From Burkholderia cepacia (GTDB lineage Bacteria > Pseudomonadota > Gammaproteobacteria > Burkholderiales > Burkholderiaceae): a stretch of DNA of 64,000 bases. Each line of letters opens with the position of its first letter. Position 1 is the first letter of the stretch. Under the pieces are notes generated by a model. The model was not told where the DNA came from. It did no database searches and saw nothing but the letters and a program-made list of their open reading frames with translations. Positions 44,021 to 53,051 of the stretch are shown here, one piece after another. The position numbers and the translations under genes are program-made. The stretch lies in assembly GCF_029962485.1 (NCBI RefSeq), contig NZ_CP073638.1:3100001-3164000 (forward strand), in the 5' to 3' direction.

Positions 44021-44347
44021 TTAACGGCAGCCTTGCTTCTCGGCCCATTGCTCCTGGGCGGCGACGCGGCGTTGCACGCGTTCGACGAGGCCGGTCGAGA
44101 AGGTCCGCATGCTGACGCCGCGGCGCTTTGCGAGGATCGTCTGCGCGACGTCGGTGCGCGGGTTCGGCTGGCACGCCCAGTAGAGCGTCATCAGCCAGCC
44201 GATGCCGGTCCACGCGAACAGGGCGTTGAACATCGCGATCGTCAGCTTGTCTTGTCGGCCGCGCCTGTCGGCAATGACGGCCGGCAGAAAATAGATCGCG
44301 ATCGCGGCAACTGAACCGGCCACTTGAATCAGGACTTCATCATGCAT
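44021..44347 (-). CDS. Superinfection-immunity-like small membrane protein
   Basis: The 108-residue protein has two hydrophobic helices, VAGSVAAIAIYFLPAVIA (about 7-24) and FNALFAWTGIGWLMTLYWAC (about 38-57). Between them is RRGRQDKLTIAM, matching the Imm_superinfect pattern (PxxxA, N at the start of helix 2, GWxxxLxWA). After helix 2 comes a basic soluble tail of about 50 residues with one cysteine near the end. The family is named after phage T4 Imm, which blocks DNA entry, but most bacterial members have unknown function. The ATG used has GGAG upstream; it converges with the P450 gene. Confidence 0.75.
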   Translation of the reverse strand: MHDEVLIQVAGSVAAIAIYFLPAVIADRRGRQDKLTIAMFNALFAWTGIGWLMTLYWACQPNPRTDVAQTILAKRRGVSMRTFSTGLVERVQRRVAAQEQWAEKQGCR

Positions 44348-44437
44348 GGTGCTGCTCCGTCCGAACTGCAATGGGGCTGATTGTCGCGCTTTTTCCGTTC
44401 GTGTGCCGGCAATTGATTGTTGCGCTTTTAATGACGA

Positions 44438-44857
44438 TCAGCCGGCTTCGGCGTCCATCGGCTGCGCTTCGTTGCTCAACGCGAAACCTTCGTCGCGCCA
44501 GCCCGTCACGCCGCCGATCATCAGCTTGACCGGCCGGCCGAGGCGCGCCAGCCGGATCGCCGCGCGCGCGGCGCCGTTGCAGTGCGGGCCCGCGCAGTAG
44601 ACGACGAACAGCGTGTCGGCCGGATAGCCGGCGAGCTTGCTCTCGATGATCTTGCGGCGCGGCAGGTTGTGTGCGCCGGGCACGTGGCCGGCGGCGAACT
44701 GGTCGGGGCCGCGCACGTCGAGCAGCACGAAGTCGGGCGCGCCTGACGCGAACGCGTCGTGCACGTCCCAGCAATCGGTCTCGAATCGCAGCGATGCCTC
44801 GAAATGCGCGAGGGCGGCGGGGCTGTCGGCGGCGGGCACGTCGGTGACGTAGGACAT
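44438..44857 (-). CDS. Rhodanese-like sulfurtransferase
   Basis: The 139-residue protein is a single rhodanese domain with an N-terminal helix. It has FVLLDVRGPDQFAAGHVPGAHNLP, then the active-site loop VVYCAGPHCNGAARAAI and LMIGGVTGWRDEGFAL. The loop cysteine should carry the persulfide. The variant CAGPHCNGA with two cysteines is typical of one rhodanese subgroup. It is divergent from the ftrA-like regulator gene, so it is probably that protein's target. Confidence 0.88.
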   Translation of the reverse strand: MSYVTDVPAADSPAALAHFEASLRFETDCWDVHDAFASGAPDFVLLDVRGPDQFAAGHVPGAHNLPRRKIIESKLAGYPADTLFVVYCAGPHCNGAARAAIRLARLGRPVKLMIGGVTGWRDEGFALSNEAQPMDAEAG

Positions 44858-44971
44858 GGGCAGGTTCTCCGGGTCGAAGGGGCGCGAAACGCGCCGGGAT
44901 GAAGGGCAGTATCGCGGTTCGGCCCGTTTTGCGGCAGTGGCGCGATCGACAAGTTCCGGTAACATCGCGCC

Positions 44972-45934
44972 ATGCACAATCATCTCGTCGTCGCGCTCGC
45001 CTACGATCGCCTCTGCACGTTCGAATTCGGCTGCGTGGTCGAACTATTCGCGCTCGAGCGCCCGGAACTCGGCGTCGACTGGTATCGCTTCGCGGTATGC
45101 GCCAGCGAGCCGGGGCCCGTGCGCGCGGCGGGCGGCATCACGGTCGCCGCGCCGTATCGGCTCGCGACGCTCGATCGCGCGGATACCATCGTGATTCCCG
45201 GCTGGCGCGATCCGGACGAGCTGCCGCCCGAGCCGTTGCTGAAGAAGCTGCGGGCCGCGCATCGACGCGGCGCGCGGCTCTGCTCGATCTGTTCGGGCGT
45301 GTTCGTGCTCGCGGCGGCCGGCGTGCTCGACGGGCTCACGGTGACGACCCACTGGCGTTATGCGGAACGCCTGCAGGCGCGCTATCCGGCGCTGCGTGTG
45401 AATCCCGATGCGCTGTACGTCGACGAAGGGCAGATCGTCACGTCGGCCGGTTCGGCGGCGGGGCTCGACATGCTGCTGCATCTGGTGCGCCGCGATCACG
45501 GCGGCGCGATCGCGAACCGTGTCGCCCAGCGCCTCGTGCTGCCGCCGCACCGCGATGGCGGGCAGGCGCAGTTCGTGCCGCGCCCGGTCGCGCCGGGCGG
45601 CACCGACCGGCTTGCGAAGCTGATCGACTGGATGCGCGCCCATGCAGCCGAGCCGCACACGCTGGCGTCGCTCGCCGCGCAGGCCGCGATGAGCACGCGC
45701 ACGCTGCAGCGTCAGTTCGCGGATGCGACGGGGATGTCGCCGCTCACGTGGCTGATCCGCGAGCGCGTGAACGTCGCGAAGGACATGCTCGAGGCGCAGC
45801 CCGCGTTGTCGCTCGCGCAGGTCGCGGCGCGCGCGGGGTTCGGCTCGGAGGAATCGTTGCGCCGCCATTTCCGGCGTATCGCGGCGACCAGCCCGGCCGC
45901 GTACCGGCGCGGGATGGATCGCGGCGGAAGCTAG
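44972..45934 (+). CDS. ftrA: GlxA-family transcriptional regulator, FtrA-like
   Basis: The 320-residue protein has an N-terminal DJ-1/PfpI-like domain (HLVVALAYDRLCTFEFGCVV, IVIPGWRDPDE, with the nucleophile-elbow cysteine in LCSICSGVFVLAAAG). Its C-terminal AraC domain carries two helix-turn-helix motifs (LASLAAQAAMSTRTLQRQF and LAQVAARAGFGSEESLRRHF). This is the FtrA/GlxA architecture. It is divergent from the rhodanese gene, with about 114 bases between the starts, and probably activates it. Confidence 0.88.
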   Translation: MHNHLVVALAYDRLCTFEFGCVVELFALERPELGVDWYRFAVCASEPGPVRAAGGITVAAPYRLATLDRADTIVIPGWRDPDELPPEPLLKKLRAAHRRGARLCSICSGVFVLAAAGVLDGLTVTTHWRYAERLQARYPALRVNPDALYVDEGQIVTSAGSAAGLDMLLHLVRRDHGGAIANRVAQRLVLPPHRDGGQAQFVPRPVAPGGTDRLAKLIDWMRAHAAEPHTLASLAAQAAMSTRTLQRQFADATGMSPLTWLIRERVNVAKDMLEAQPALSLAQVAARAGFGSEESLRRHFRRIAATSPAAYRRGMDRGGS

Positions 45935-46025
45935 CGCGCGCCGGACGGAGCGGTTCGTGCGCGACGACGACAAGAACAAGAACGACCAACGTGGCGATGG
46001 CCACGCATTCCGGACAAGGATTCCG

Positions 46026-47096
46026 ATGACGACACTGCCTTCCCGTTTGCCGCTGATCCAGGCCCCGATGGTGGGCTCGCTGAGCCCGCTCGCGATCGCC
46101 GTGTGCGAAGCCGGCGGCCTCGGCTCGCTCGCGTGCGCTGCGCTCGGCCCGCAGCAGTTGCGCGACGAGATCGCGGCGATCCGCGCGCGCACGTCCGCAC
46201 CGTTCAACGTGAACTTCTTCTGCCACACGCCGCCCGCGCCCGACGCCGAGGTCGATGCGCGCTGGCGCGCGGCACTCGCCGGCTACTACGCGGAAGCCGG
46301 GCTCGATCCGGCCGGCGTGAAGGGCGGCCCCGGCCGCGCGCCGTTCGACGACGCGATGTGCGCGGTTGTCGAGGAGTTGCGGCCGGCTGTCGTGAGTTTT
46401 CATTTCGGGTTGCCGGACGATACGTTGCTCGAGCGTGTGCGATGCACGGGCGCGTTGGTTGTTTCGTCCGCGACGACCGTCGAGGAAGCGCGCTGGCTCG
46501 ATGCGCGTGGCGTCGACGCGATCGTCGCGCAGGGTGCGGAGGCCGGCGGCCATCGCGGGATGTTCCTGACCGACGACATCCATGCGCAACCGGGCCTGTT
46601 CGCGTTGCTGCCGCAGATCGTCGACGCGGTGCACGCGCCGGTGATCGCGGCCGGTGCGATCGCCGACGGGCGCGGCATCGCGGCCGCGTTCGCGCTCGGC
46701 GCACGCGCGGTGCAGATCGGCACCGCTTACCTGCTGACGCCGCAGGCCGGCCGCTCGGCCCAGCATCGCGCGGCGGTGCGTGCCGCACGCGACGACGGCA
46801 CGCGCATGACCAACCTGTACACGGGCCGCCCCGCGCGCGGGCTGCTGACGCGCTTCATGCGCGAGCAGGGGCCGATGAGCGCGCTCGCGCCGGCGTTTCC
46901 GCTCGCGACGGCCGCGGTCGATCCGCTGCGCGGCGCGTTCGAGCGGCAGGGCCGCGACGATTTCTCGCTGCTATGGTCGGGCGAGGCCGCGGCGCTCGCA
47001 CGCGAAGAGGATGCCGGTGCACTGACGCGTCGCCTGTGGGACGACGCGCTGGCCTGCGCGGCAGGGCTGAGCGACGCGTTCCCGAAGGTCGTCTGA
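46026..47096 (+). CDS. Nitronate monooxygenase family flavoprotein
   Basis: The 356-residue protein is an FMN-dependent TIM barrel of the nitronate monooxygenase family. It starts LPLIQAPMVGSLSPLAIAVCEAGGLGSLACAA and has IVAQGAEAGGHRGMF with the expected active-site histidine, VIAAGAIADGRGIAAAFALGA, and VQIGTAYLLTPQ. It oxidises propionate-3-nitronate or alkyl nitronates in the cytoplasm, a detoxification function by family. The start is the ATG of MTTLPSRLPLIQAPM. It lies 91 bases after ftrA on the same strand. Confidence 0.9.
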   Translation: MTTLPSRLPLIQAPMVGSLSPLAIAVCEAGGLGSLACAALGPQQLRDEIAAIRARTSAPFNVNFFCHTPPAPDAEVDARWRAALAGYYAEAGLDPAGVKGGPGRAPFDDAMCAVVEELRPAVVSFHFGLPDDTLLERVRCTGALVVSSATTVEEARWLDARGVDAIVAQGAEAGGHRGMFLTDDIHAQPGLFALLPQIVDAVHAPVIAAGAIADGRGIAAAFALGARAVQIGTAYLLTPQAGRSAQHRAAVRAARDDGTRMTNLYTGRPARGLLTRFMREQGPMSALAPAFPLATAAVDPLRGAFERQGRDDFSLLWSGEAAALAREEDAGALTRRLWDDALACAAGLSDAFPKVV

Positions 47097-47175
47097 ACGG
47101 CCAGGAGGGGGCGCCGGCGGGGGAGCATCGGCGTATGATCTGGGTTTTCGTCAGCCCGATCCAGGCACCCCCACC

Positions 47176-48630
47176 ATGACTTCCGTCGACACTACCCCCG
47201 TCCTCGACCATGACAAGCTCGTTACCTTCATCGAGCGCAAGTGGAACGATGAAATCCTCCACGCCCTGACCGACTACATCGCGATTCCCGCGAAGAGCCC
47301 CGCATTCGACCCCGACTGGGAAAAGCGCGGCTATCTCGAGCGCGTCGTCACCGACGCCGCGCAGTGGGCCGAGCGACAGCCCGTGAAGGGTCTGAAGCTC
47401 GAGATCGTGCGCCTGCCGGGCCGTACGCCGGTGATCTTCTTCGAGTCGCCCGCCACACGCTCGGGCAGCACCGACACGATCCTGCTGTACGGCCACCTCG
47501 ACAAGCAACCCGAATTCGACGGCTGGCGCGCGGATCTCGGCCCCTGGACGCCGAAGTTCGAGAACGGCAAGCTGTACGGCCGCGGCGGCGCGGACGACGG
47601 CTATGCGATCTACGCGAGCCTCGCGGCGCTCGGCGCGCTCGACGAGCAGGGCATCGAGCGGCCGCGCTGCGTCGGCCTGATCGAGACCTGCGAAGAGTCG
47701 GGCAGCTACGACCTGCTGCCGTACGTCGATGCATTGCGCGACCGGCTCGGCCAGGTGTCGCTCGTCGTGTGTCTCGATTCGGGCGCCGGCAACTACGACC
47801 AGATGTGGCTCACCACGTCGCTGCGCGGCCTCGTGTCCGGCGACCTGCAAGTCGAGGTGCTGGAAGAAGGCATCCACTCGGGTGTCTACGGCGGCATCGC
47901 GCCGTCGAGCTTCCGCGTGATGCGCCAGTTGTTCGAACGCCTCGAGGATGCGAAGAACGGCAACCTGCTGCCGGGCGTGTTCCATTGCGAGATTCCGTCG
48001 AGCCGCGTGCGCGAAGCCGAGGCGGCCGCCTCGATTCTCGGCGACATGGTGTGGAAGGGGCTGCCATGGGCGTGCGGCGCGGACGGCAAGCCCGTGCTGC
48101 CGACCACGACCGATCCGCGCGAGGCACTGCTGAATTCGACGTGGCGTCCGTCGCTGTCGGTCACGGGCGCGGCCGGCATGCCGGCACTCGCCGATGCCGG
48201 CAACGTGCTGCGTCCGCGCACCGCGTTCAAGTTGTCGCTGCGGCTGCCGCCGCTCGTCGACGCCGCGCAGGCCGTACAGCAACTGAAAGAGCTGCTCGAA
48301 CTCGATCCGCCGTACAACGCGAAGGTCACGTTCAAGCCGGACGCGGGCGCCGCGACGGGCTGGAGCGCACCGGATCTCGCGCCGTGGCTCGCGTCGTCGC
48401 TCGACGCTGCCTCGCGCCGCCACTTCGGCGCCGACTGCGCATACATGGGCCTGGGCGGCACGATCCCGCTGATGAACGTGCTGCAGGAAGGCTTCCCGTC
48501 CGCGCAGTTCATGGTGTGCGGCGTGCTCGGGCCGAAGTCGAACGCGCACGGCCCGAACGAGTTCCTGCACGTGCCATATGCGAAGAAACTGACCGCGGCC
48601 GTTGCCGACGTGATCGCAACCGCGCGCTGA
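47176..48630 (+). CDS. M20 family metallopeptidase (dipeptidase/carboxypeptidase type)
   Basis: The 484-residue protein has the di-zinc ligand order of M20 peptidases: His in LLYGHLDKQPEFDGW, Asp in YGRGGADDGYAIYA, Glu-Glu in LIETCEESGSYDL and Asp in VVCLDSGAGNYDQMW. A dimerisation-domain insertion follows, with VLEEGIHSGVYGGIAPSSFR. Long members like this one resemble carnosinase-like dipeptidases. It starts MTSVDTTPVLDHDKLVTFIE and has no signal peptide. It is followed after 60 bases by an Ldh-family dehydrogenase gene, so they may be co-expressed. Confidence 0.9.
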   Translation: MTSVDTTPVLDHDKLVTFIERKWNDEILHALTDYIAIPAKSPAFDPDWEKRGYLERVVTDAAQWAERQPVKGLKLEIVRLPGRTPVIFFESPATRSGSTDTILLYGHLDKQPEFDGWRADLGPWTPKFENGKLYGRGGADDGYAIYASLAALGALDEQGIERPRCVGLIETCEESGSYDLLPYVDALRDRLGQVSLVVCLDSGAGNYDQMWLTTSLRGLVSGDLQVEVLEEGIHSGVYGGIAPSSFRVMRQLFERLEDAKNGNLLPGVFHCEIPSSRVREAEAAASILGDMVWKGLPWACGADGKPVLPTTTDPREALLNSTWRPSLSVTGAAGMPALADAGNVLRPRTAFKLSLRLPPLVDAAQAVQQLKELLELDPPYNAKVTFKPDAGAATGWSAPDLAPWLASSLDAASRRHFGADCAYMGLGGTIPLMNVLQEGFPSAQFMVCGVLGPKSNAHGPNEFLHVPYAKKLTAAVADVIATAR

Positions 48631-48690
48631 TCGTCGCTGCGCCTGAAGTCCCGATTGCCCGACCCGATCCGACCTGATGGAGTGTTGCCG

Positions 48691-49800
48691 ATGACCGCAC
48701 TGCCGACGCCCGATACCGAACCGCTGCGCATGCGCGCCGAACCGCTGCATGCATTCGTCGCGGCACTCTGGGAACGGGCCGGCAGCAGCGAGCGCGAGGC
48801 ACGGCTCGTCGCCGATCATCTGGTCGGCGCGAATCTCGCGGGCCACGATTCGCACGGGATCGGGATGATCCCGAACTACGTCGCGTCGTGGCGGGAAGGG
48901 CAATTGCAATTGAACGGGCACGCGTCGATCGTCCGCGACGGTGGCGCGGTGCTGACGATCGACGGCGGGCGCGGCTTCGGCCAGGTGATCGCGTTCGAGG
49001 CGATGGTCGAAGGGATCGAGCGCGCGCGGCGCATGGGGATCTGCGCGATCGGGCTGCGCGATGTCCACCACCTCGGCCGTATCGGGCACTGGGCCGAGCA
49101 GTGCGCGCGCTCGGGGCTCGTGTCGTTCCATTTCGTCAACGTGCCGGGCGACCTGCTGGTCGCGCCGCTGCACGGCACCGATCCGCGCTTCGGCACGAAT
49201 CCGTTCTGCGCGGCCTACCCGCGGGCGGGCAAGCCGCCGCTGCTGCTCGATTTCGCGACGAGCGCGATCGCGTACGGCAAGACGCGGGTTGCCTACAACC
49301 AGGGCAAGCGCGTACCGGCCGGGTCGCTGATCGACCATCGCGGCCAGCCTACCGACGATCCGGCCGTGATGCACGAGCAGCCGTTCGGCGCACTGCTGCC
49401 GTTCGGGCTGCACAAGGGGTATGCGCTCGCGGCGATGTGCGAGATCTTCGGCGGCGCGCTGGTCGGCGGGCATACGACGTACGGCGACACGCTGCAGAAG
49501 ACGAGTGCGATCGTCAACGGGATGCTGTCGGTGCTGATCGACCCGAACGCGTTCGACGCGGCCGACGCCGAGCGCGAGGCCGATGCGTTCGTCGCATGGG
49601 CCAAGGCGTCGCCGCAGGCCGGCGATGCGCCGGTGCAGGTGCCCGGCGAGCCGGAGGACGCGAGCCGCGCCGCACGCGGGGCCGCCGGCATTCCGGTCGA
49701 CCGCGCGACGTGGCGGCAGATTCGCGAGAGTGCGACGGCTGTCGGTTTCGACGTCGTCGAACTCGATGCATGGACGCAGCGCTGCGAGGCGGCTGCATGA
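48691..49800 (+). CDS. Malate/L-lactate dehydrogenase family oxidoreductase (Ldh_2)
   Basis: The 369-residue protein belongs to the NAD(P)-dependent Ldh_2 family, which includes malate, ureidoglycolate and related dehydrogenases. It has VGANLAGHDSHGIGMIPNYV, AIGLRDVHHLGRIGHW, PLLLDFATSAIAYGKTRVA and LPFGLHKGYALAAMCEIFGG. The acid-base His sits in DSHGIG. The ATG has GGAG upstream. The stop overlaps the start of the next gene by four bases (ATGA). The substrate is unknown among 2-hydroxyacids and ketols. Confidence 0.9.
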   Translation: MTALPTPDTEPLRMRAEPLHAFVAALWERAGSSEREARLVADHLVGANLAGHDSHGIGMIPNYVASWREGQLQLNGHASIVRDGGAVLTIDGGRGFGQVIAFEAMVEGIERARRMGICAIGLRDVHHLGRIGHWAEQCARSGLVSFHFVNVPGDLLVAPLHGTDPRFGTNPFCAAYPRAGKPPLLLDFATSAIAYGKTRVAYNQGKRVPAGSLIDHRGQPTDDPAVMHEQPFGALLPFGLHKGYALAAMCEIFGGALVGGHTTYGDTLQKTSAIVNGMLSVLIDPNAFDAADAEREADAFVAWAKASPQAGDAPVQVPGEPEDASRAARGAAGIPVDRATWRQIRESATAVGFDVVELDAWTQRCEAAA

Positions 49801-50384
49801 GCTGGCAGTCGGAGAAGGCGCACGGCGAGGAGATCGCGTACCAGCTTGCTCCGCTCGGCGTGGTCGGGGTCGCGCGGTTCTTCAGCGGGGCGGCGCTGCG
49901 GCTCGATGGCGTGATGTTCGGCTTCATGTCGCGCGGGTCGCTGTTCCTGCGTGTCGACGACGTGAATCGTCCGGCATTCGTCGCGGCGGGCATGGGGCCG
50001 TTCTCGTATGCAAGGCCGACGCGTACCGTTGCGCTCGAGGGCTACTACGAAACGCCGGCCGACGTGCTCGAGGATGCGGGCGCGCTGTTCGACTGGTGCC
50101 GCAGCGCGTATCGCGCGGCGCTGCTGGCGGGGCCGCCGAAGCGCAAGGCGAGGTCCGCCCCCAAGCCGGTGTCGACGACGGGATCCGCGGCGGCGCCGAA
50201 ATCCGCATCGAAGCGTTCGGTGAAACCGGCGCCGAAGACGGCATCCGGGGCGGCAGCGAAAGCCACGCCGAAGTCTGCGCCTAAACCGGCGCCGAAGCCG
50301 GCGCCGAAGCCGAAAGCGATAGCGGTATCGAAACCTTCGCCGAAACCGGCTTCGAAACTCCCGGCCAAGCGCAAACCGGCATAG
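49797..50384 (+). CDS. TfoX/Sxy N-terminal domain protein with Ala/Lys/Pro-rich tail
   Basis: The 195-residue protein has a TfoX_N domain at about residues 1-115 (EIAYQLAPLGVVGVARFFSG, LRLDGVMFGFMSRGSLFLRV, GPFSYARPTRTVALEGYYETP). A low-complexity tail of about 80 residues follows, made of repeated APKPA, APKTA and PKSA units. Such tails resemble histone-H1-like and nucleoid-associated extensions and may bind DNA. Sxy/TfoX proteins are competence co-regulators in gammaproteobacteria, but this domain alone is common and its role here is unknown. Its ATG overlaps the dehydrogenase stop. Confidence 0.8.
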   Translation: MSWQSEKAHGEEIAYQLAPLGVVGVARFFSGAALRLDGVMFGFMSRGSLFLRVDDVNRPAFVAAGMGPFSYARPTRTVALEGYYETPADVLEDAGALFDWCRSAYRAALLAGPPKRKARSAPKPVSTTGSAAAPKSASKRSVKPAPKTASGAAAKATPKSAPKPAPKPAPKPKAIAVSKPSPKPASKLPAKRKPA

Positions 50385-50394
50385 CGCCGGTCTT

Positions 50395-50412
50395 GCGAGG
50401 CGATCGCCTCGC
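50395..50412 (+). terminator. Perfect 18-bp palindrome downstream of the TfoX-like gene
   Basis: GCGAGGCGATCGCCTCGC is its own reverse complement and is followed within ten bases by a pyrimidine-rich stretch (TTCCCTTTCCTTTCTTTC). It is 10 bases after the stop codon, so a terminator role is likely, although the hairpin has no spare loop bases and would open at its centre. Confidence 0.5.
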
Positions 50413-50653
50413 GACGTTCCCTTTCCTTTCTTTCAGGCGCGCCCATCGGCGCGCGACGGGTGCGCGAAAGCGCCAGGCTTGATGCACCGCACATCCTGCG
50501 TGCTTCACAACGGCAGCCTTGGCGTTTATGATCGGCGCGGGTTGCGCCCGTGCCTGGCGCGGCCCGCGCCGGCCTCGCCGCCGGCTCCGTGAACGGCGCA
50601 TCGTACGCCGCGCGGGACGTTCCCCCACTCATCATTCCAGACGGAGACAGTCG

Positions 50654-51232
50654 ATGCTCGTCCTGATTCTCGGTTTAGCGATCTTCCTCGGTGTGCACTC
50701 GATCCGGATCGTCGCCGACGGCTGGCGCTCCGCGACGATCGAGCGGATCGGCGAGAAGGGCTGGAAGGGTGGTTATTCGATCGCGTCGATCGTCGGCTTC
50801 GTGCTGATCATCTGGGGGTACGGGATCGCCCGCGCGGGCGCGACGCTGCTGTGGGTGTCGCCGGTCGGCGTGCGCCACCTGACGGGCATGCTGACTGCGG
50901 TCGCGTTCGTGCTGATCGCCGCGTCGTACGTGCCGCGCAACCGGATCAAGACGCTCGTCGGACATCCGATGCTGGCCGGCGTGATGGTCTGGTCGGTTGC
51001 GCACCTGCTCGTGAACGGCACCGTGCATGCGGTCGTGCTGTTCGGCGCGTTCTTCGTGTGGTCGATCGTCGATTTCGTCGTGTCGCGTGCGCGCGACCGC
51101 CGCGACGGTGTCCGCTATCCGGCCGGCGGGCTGTCGGGCGACGTCGTCGCCGTGCTGGGCGGACTCGTCGTCTGGGCCGTGTTCGCGCTGTTCCTGCATG
51201 GCCTGCTGATCGGCGTGCGGCCGTTCGGCTGA
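50654..51232 (+). CDS. NnrU family membrane protein
   Basis: The 192-residue protein has five or six hydrophobic helices (MLVLILGLAIFLGVHSIRIV, SIASIVGFVLIIWGYG, HPMLAGVMVWSVAHLLVNGT, AVVLFGAFFVWSIVDFVV, VVAVLGGLVVWAVFALF) and the histidine-containing segments (LFLGVHS, GHPML, AHLLVNG) typical of NnrU. NnrU is linked to nitric oxide reduction and carotenoid or isoprenoid-like membrane enzymes in other bacteria. No nor or nir genes are near, so its job here is unknown. The ATG has GGAG eight bases upstream. Confidence 0.88.
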   Translation: MLVLILGLAIFLGVHSIRIVADGWRSATIERIGEKGWKGGYSIASIVGFVLIIWGYGIARAGATLLWVSPVGVRHLTGMLTAVAFVLIAASYVPRNRIKTLVGHPMLAGVMVWSVAHLLVNGTVHAVVLFGAFFVWSIVDFVVSRARDRRDGVRYPAGGLSGDVVAVLGGLVVWAVFALFLHGLLIGVRPFG

Positions 51233-51260
51233 ACGCGCACGCCGAGTAGCTGGCCGCCGC

Positions 51261-52640
51261 TCAACGCACCTTCGCGCCGGACGCCTGCCCGAACGACGGT
51301 TGCCTGCGCCGCAGGAAGTACGCCGCGACGATCGCGAGCGCCGTCGACACCGTGAACCAGAACTGGAAGCGCGAATCCGGGTTGAATGCCTGCGACCCGA
51401 GCACGGCGACGAGCGCCAGCAGCGCGACCCAGTTGGATACCGGATAGAACCACGCGCGGAATGCCGTCGGGTCAGGTTGCTCGTGCTTCATCTGCCGGCG
51501 CATCGCGAAGTGCGCGGCGATGATGAAGATCCACACGATCATCACGAACGCGCCGCTGCTCTTCGCGAGCATCAGGAACAGGTCGCCGCCGCTCACGAAG
51601 TGTACGCCGAGGATCGACACGCAGATCGCGAGGCACAGCACGAGCGCGTTCATCGGCACGCCCTTCGCGTTGGTGCGGCCGAACATCGCCGGCGCGTGAC
51701 CGCGCTGGCTGAGCGAGAACAGCATGCGCGAGTTCGAGAACAGGAACGAGTTCATCACCGACATGAACGACACGAACAGCACGATCTTCATCGCAACGGC
51801 CGCCCCCGTGAAGCCGGCCATGCTGAACAGCGACACGTACGGCGATTTCAGGTTGGCCTTGTCGGTCCACGGCATGCACAGGATCAGGATCGACACCGAG
51901 CCGACGTAGAACACCATCACGCGCACGATCACGCTCTTGATCGCGCGGATCACGTTCTTGCTCGGGTTCTCCGATTCGCCCGCGGCCACGGCCGCGATTT
52001 CGCTACCGCCGAGCGAGAAGATCACGACCATCACGCCGGCGAGCACGGGCGAGATGCCGTTCGGCATGAAGCCGCCGTGATCCGTCAGGTTCACGAGTCC
52101 TGGTGCGGGAATGCGCGGCTGGAAGCCGAGCAGGATCGACGCGCCGAGTGCCATGAACACGATGATCGTCGCGACCTTCGCGAACGACAGCCAGTATTCG
52201 GCTTCACCGAACGAGCGCACCGAGTACGCGTTGCTCGCGATCAGCGTGACGAGCATGAACAGCGCACCGCCCCAGATCGGCAGCCATGGCAGGAAATCGT
52301 GGAGGATCGCGCCGAGCAGGATCGCCTCGACGGTGATCGTCATCATCGACTTGAACCAGTACAGCCAGCCGACCGCGAAGCCGGCCCATTCGCCGAGATA
52401 GCTGCTCGCATACGTGGAGAACGATCCGCTGTCGGGATTGCGCGACGCCATTTCGCCGAGCATGAACATGACCAGCGTGACGATCACGCCGCCGATCAGG
52501 TACGACAGAATGGCCGCGGGGCCGGCGGTCGCGATGATGGCGCCGGAGCCGACGAACAGGCCCGCGCCGATCACGCCGCCAAGCGCGATCATCGTGATGT
52601 GCCGTTGCTTGAGGCTTTGCCTCAAAGAATTGTCCTGCAT
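51261..52640 (-). CDS. gabP: Amino acid permease, GABA permease-like
   Basis: The 459-residue protein has 12 predicted transmembrane helices and the APC-family opening LKQRHITMIALGGVIGAGLFVGSG. It shares with E. coli GabP the segments GSFSTYASSYLGEWAGFAVGWLYW, GGFMPNGISPVLAGVMV and SRMLFSLSQRGHAPA. It should import GABA or a similar amino acid with protons. It is divergent from the Rieske oxygenase operon across a 411-base gap, which raises the chance of shared control and a shared substrate, but that is an inference. The GabP label is by similarity and not certain. Confidence 0.85.
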   Translation of the reverse strand: MQDNSLRQSLKQRHITMIALGGVIGAGLFVGSGAIIATAGPAAILSYLIGGVIVTLVMFMLGEMASRNPDSGSFSTYASSYLGEWAGFAVGWLYWFKSMMTITVEAILLGAILHDFLPWLPIWGGALFMLVTLIASNAYSVRSFGEAEYWLSFAKVATIIVFMALGASILLGFQPRIPAPGLVNLTDHGGFMPNGISPVLAGVMVVIFSLGGSEIAAVAAGESENPSKNVIRAIKSVIVRVMVFYVGSVSILILCMPWTDKANLKSPYVSLFSMAGFTGAAVAMKIVLFVSFMSVMNSFLFSNSRMLFSLSQRGHAPAMFGRTNAKGVPMNALVLCLAICVSILGVHFVSGGDLFLMLAKSSGAFVMIVWIFIIAAHFAMRRQMKHEQPDPTAFRAWFYPVSNWVALLALVAVLGSQAFNPDSRFQFWFTVSTALAIVAAYFLRRRQPSFGQASGAKVR

Positions 52641-53051
52641 CTCCTACCTCTAGTTATTGTTGGCCGGGAACGCATCGCGCGGTGCGGCGGCAACGTTGTG
52701 CCGCCGCGGGGGCGCCGATGTCGGGGGAGCGTGTGTGACGCGATGTGCCGGGCCGCCGGCGGTGAATCGGAATGACGGCCACGGTGTGCCGGTCGGTGCC
52801 CGCGAGAGGGCGATGACGATGGCAGCCCCCGATTGTGGGCGGACACCGCCGCGACGGCAAACGAGATATGCGAAAGACGTCTTGCGGTTTGCTCATCAAT
52901 TGCCGGATCGTCCATGCCCGCGTCGACATGAACTACATGGACGCGCGGCGATGGGCGCGGCGGCGGTCTCTCTATATCGTTGTTTCCACGCGGTGACGTC
53001 GGCAGGTTCGACGGTGGCCGCGTCGACGACAACGCTTCCATGGAGACACGA
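52641..53051. other. Divergent control region between gabP-like and Rieske genes
   Basis: This 411-base gap has no gene. It includes the palindrome AAGACGTCTT at 52874-52883 and inverted arms GCAAAC/GTTTGC at 52857-52862 and 52887-52892. Either could be a regulator site, for instance for the LysR protein encoded beyond the operon. Both are short, so the evidence is weak. Confidence 0.6.

Noticed and set aside
46855..49473. An 872-codon minus-strand frame across nitronate monooxygenase, M20 peptidase and dehydrogenase genes
   Set aside because: It covers three clear plus-strand genes and their gaps, so it is a by-product of GC-biased codons.
51300..52775. A 491-codon plus-strand frame opposite the gabP-like gene
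   Set aside because: It is His/Arg/Asp-rich without hydrophobic pattern, while the minus strand encodes a clear 12-helix permease.
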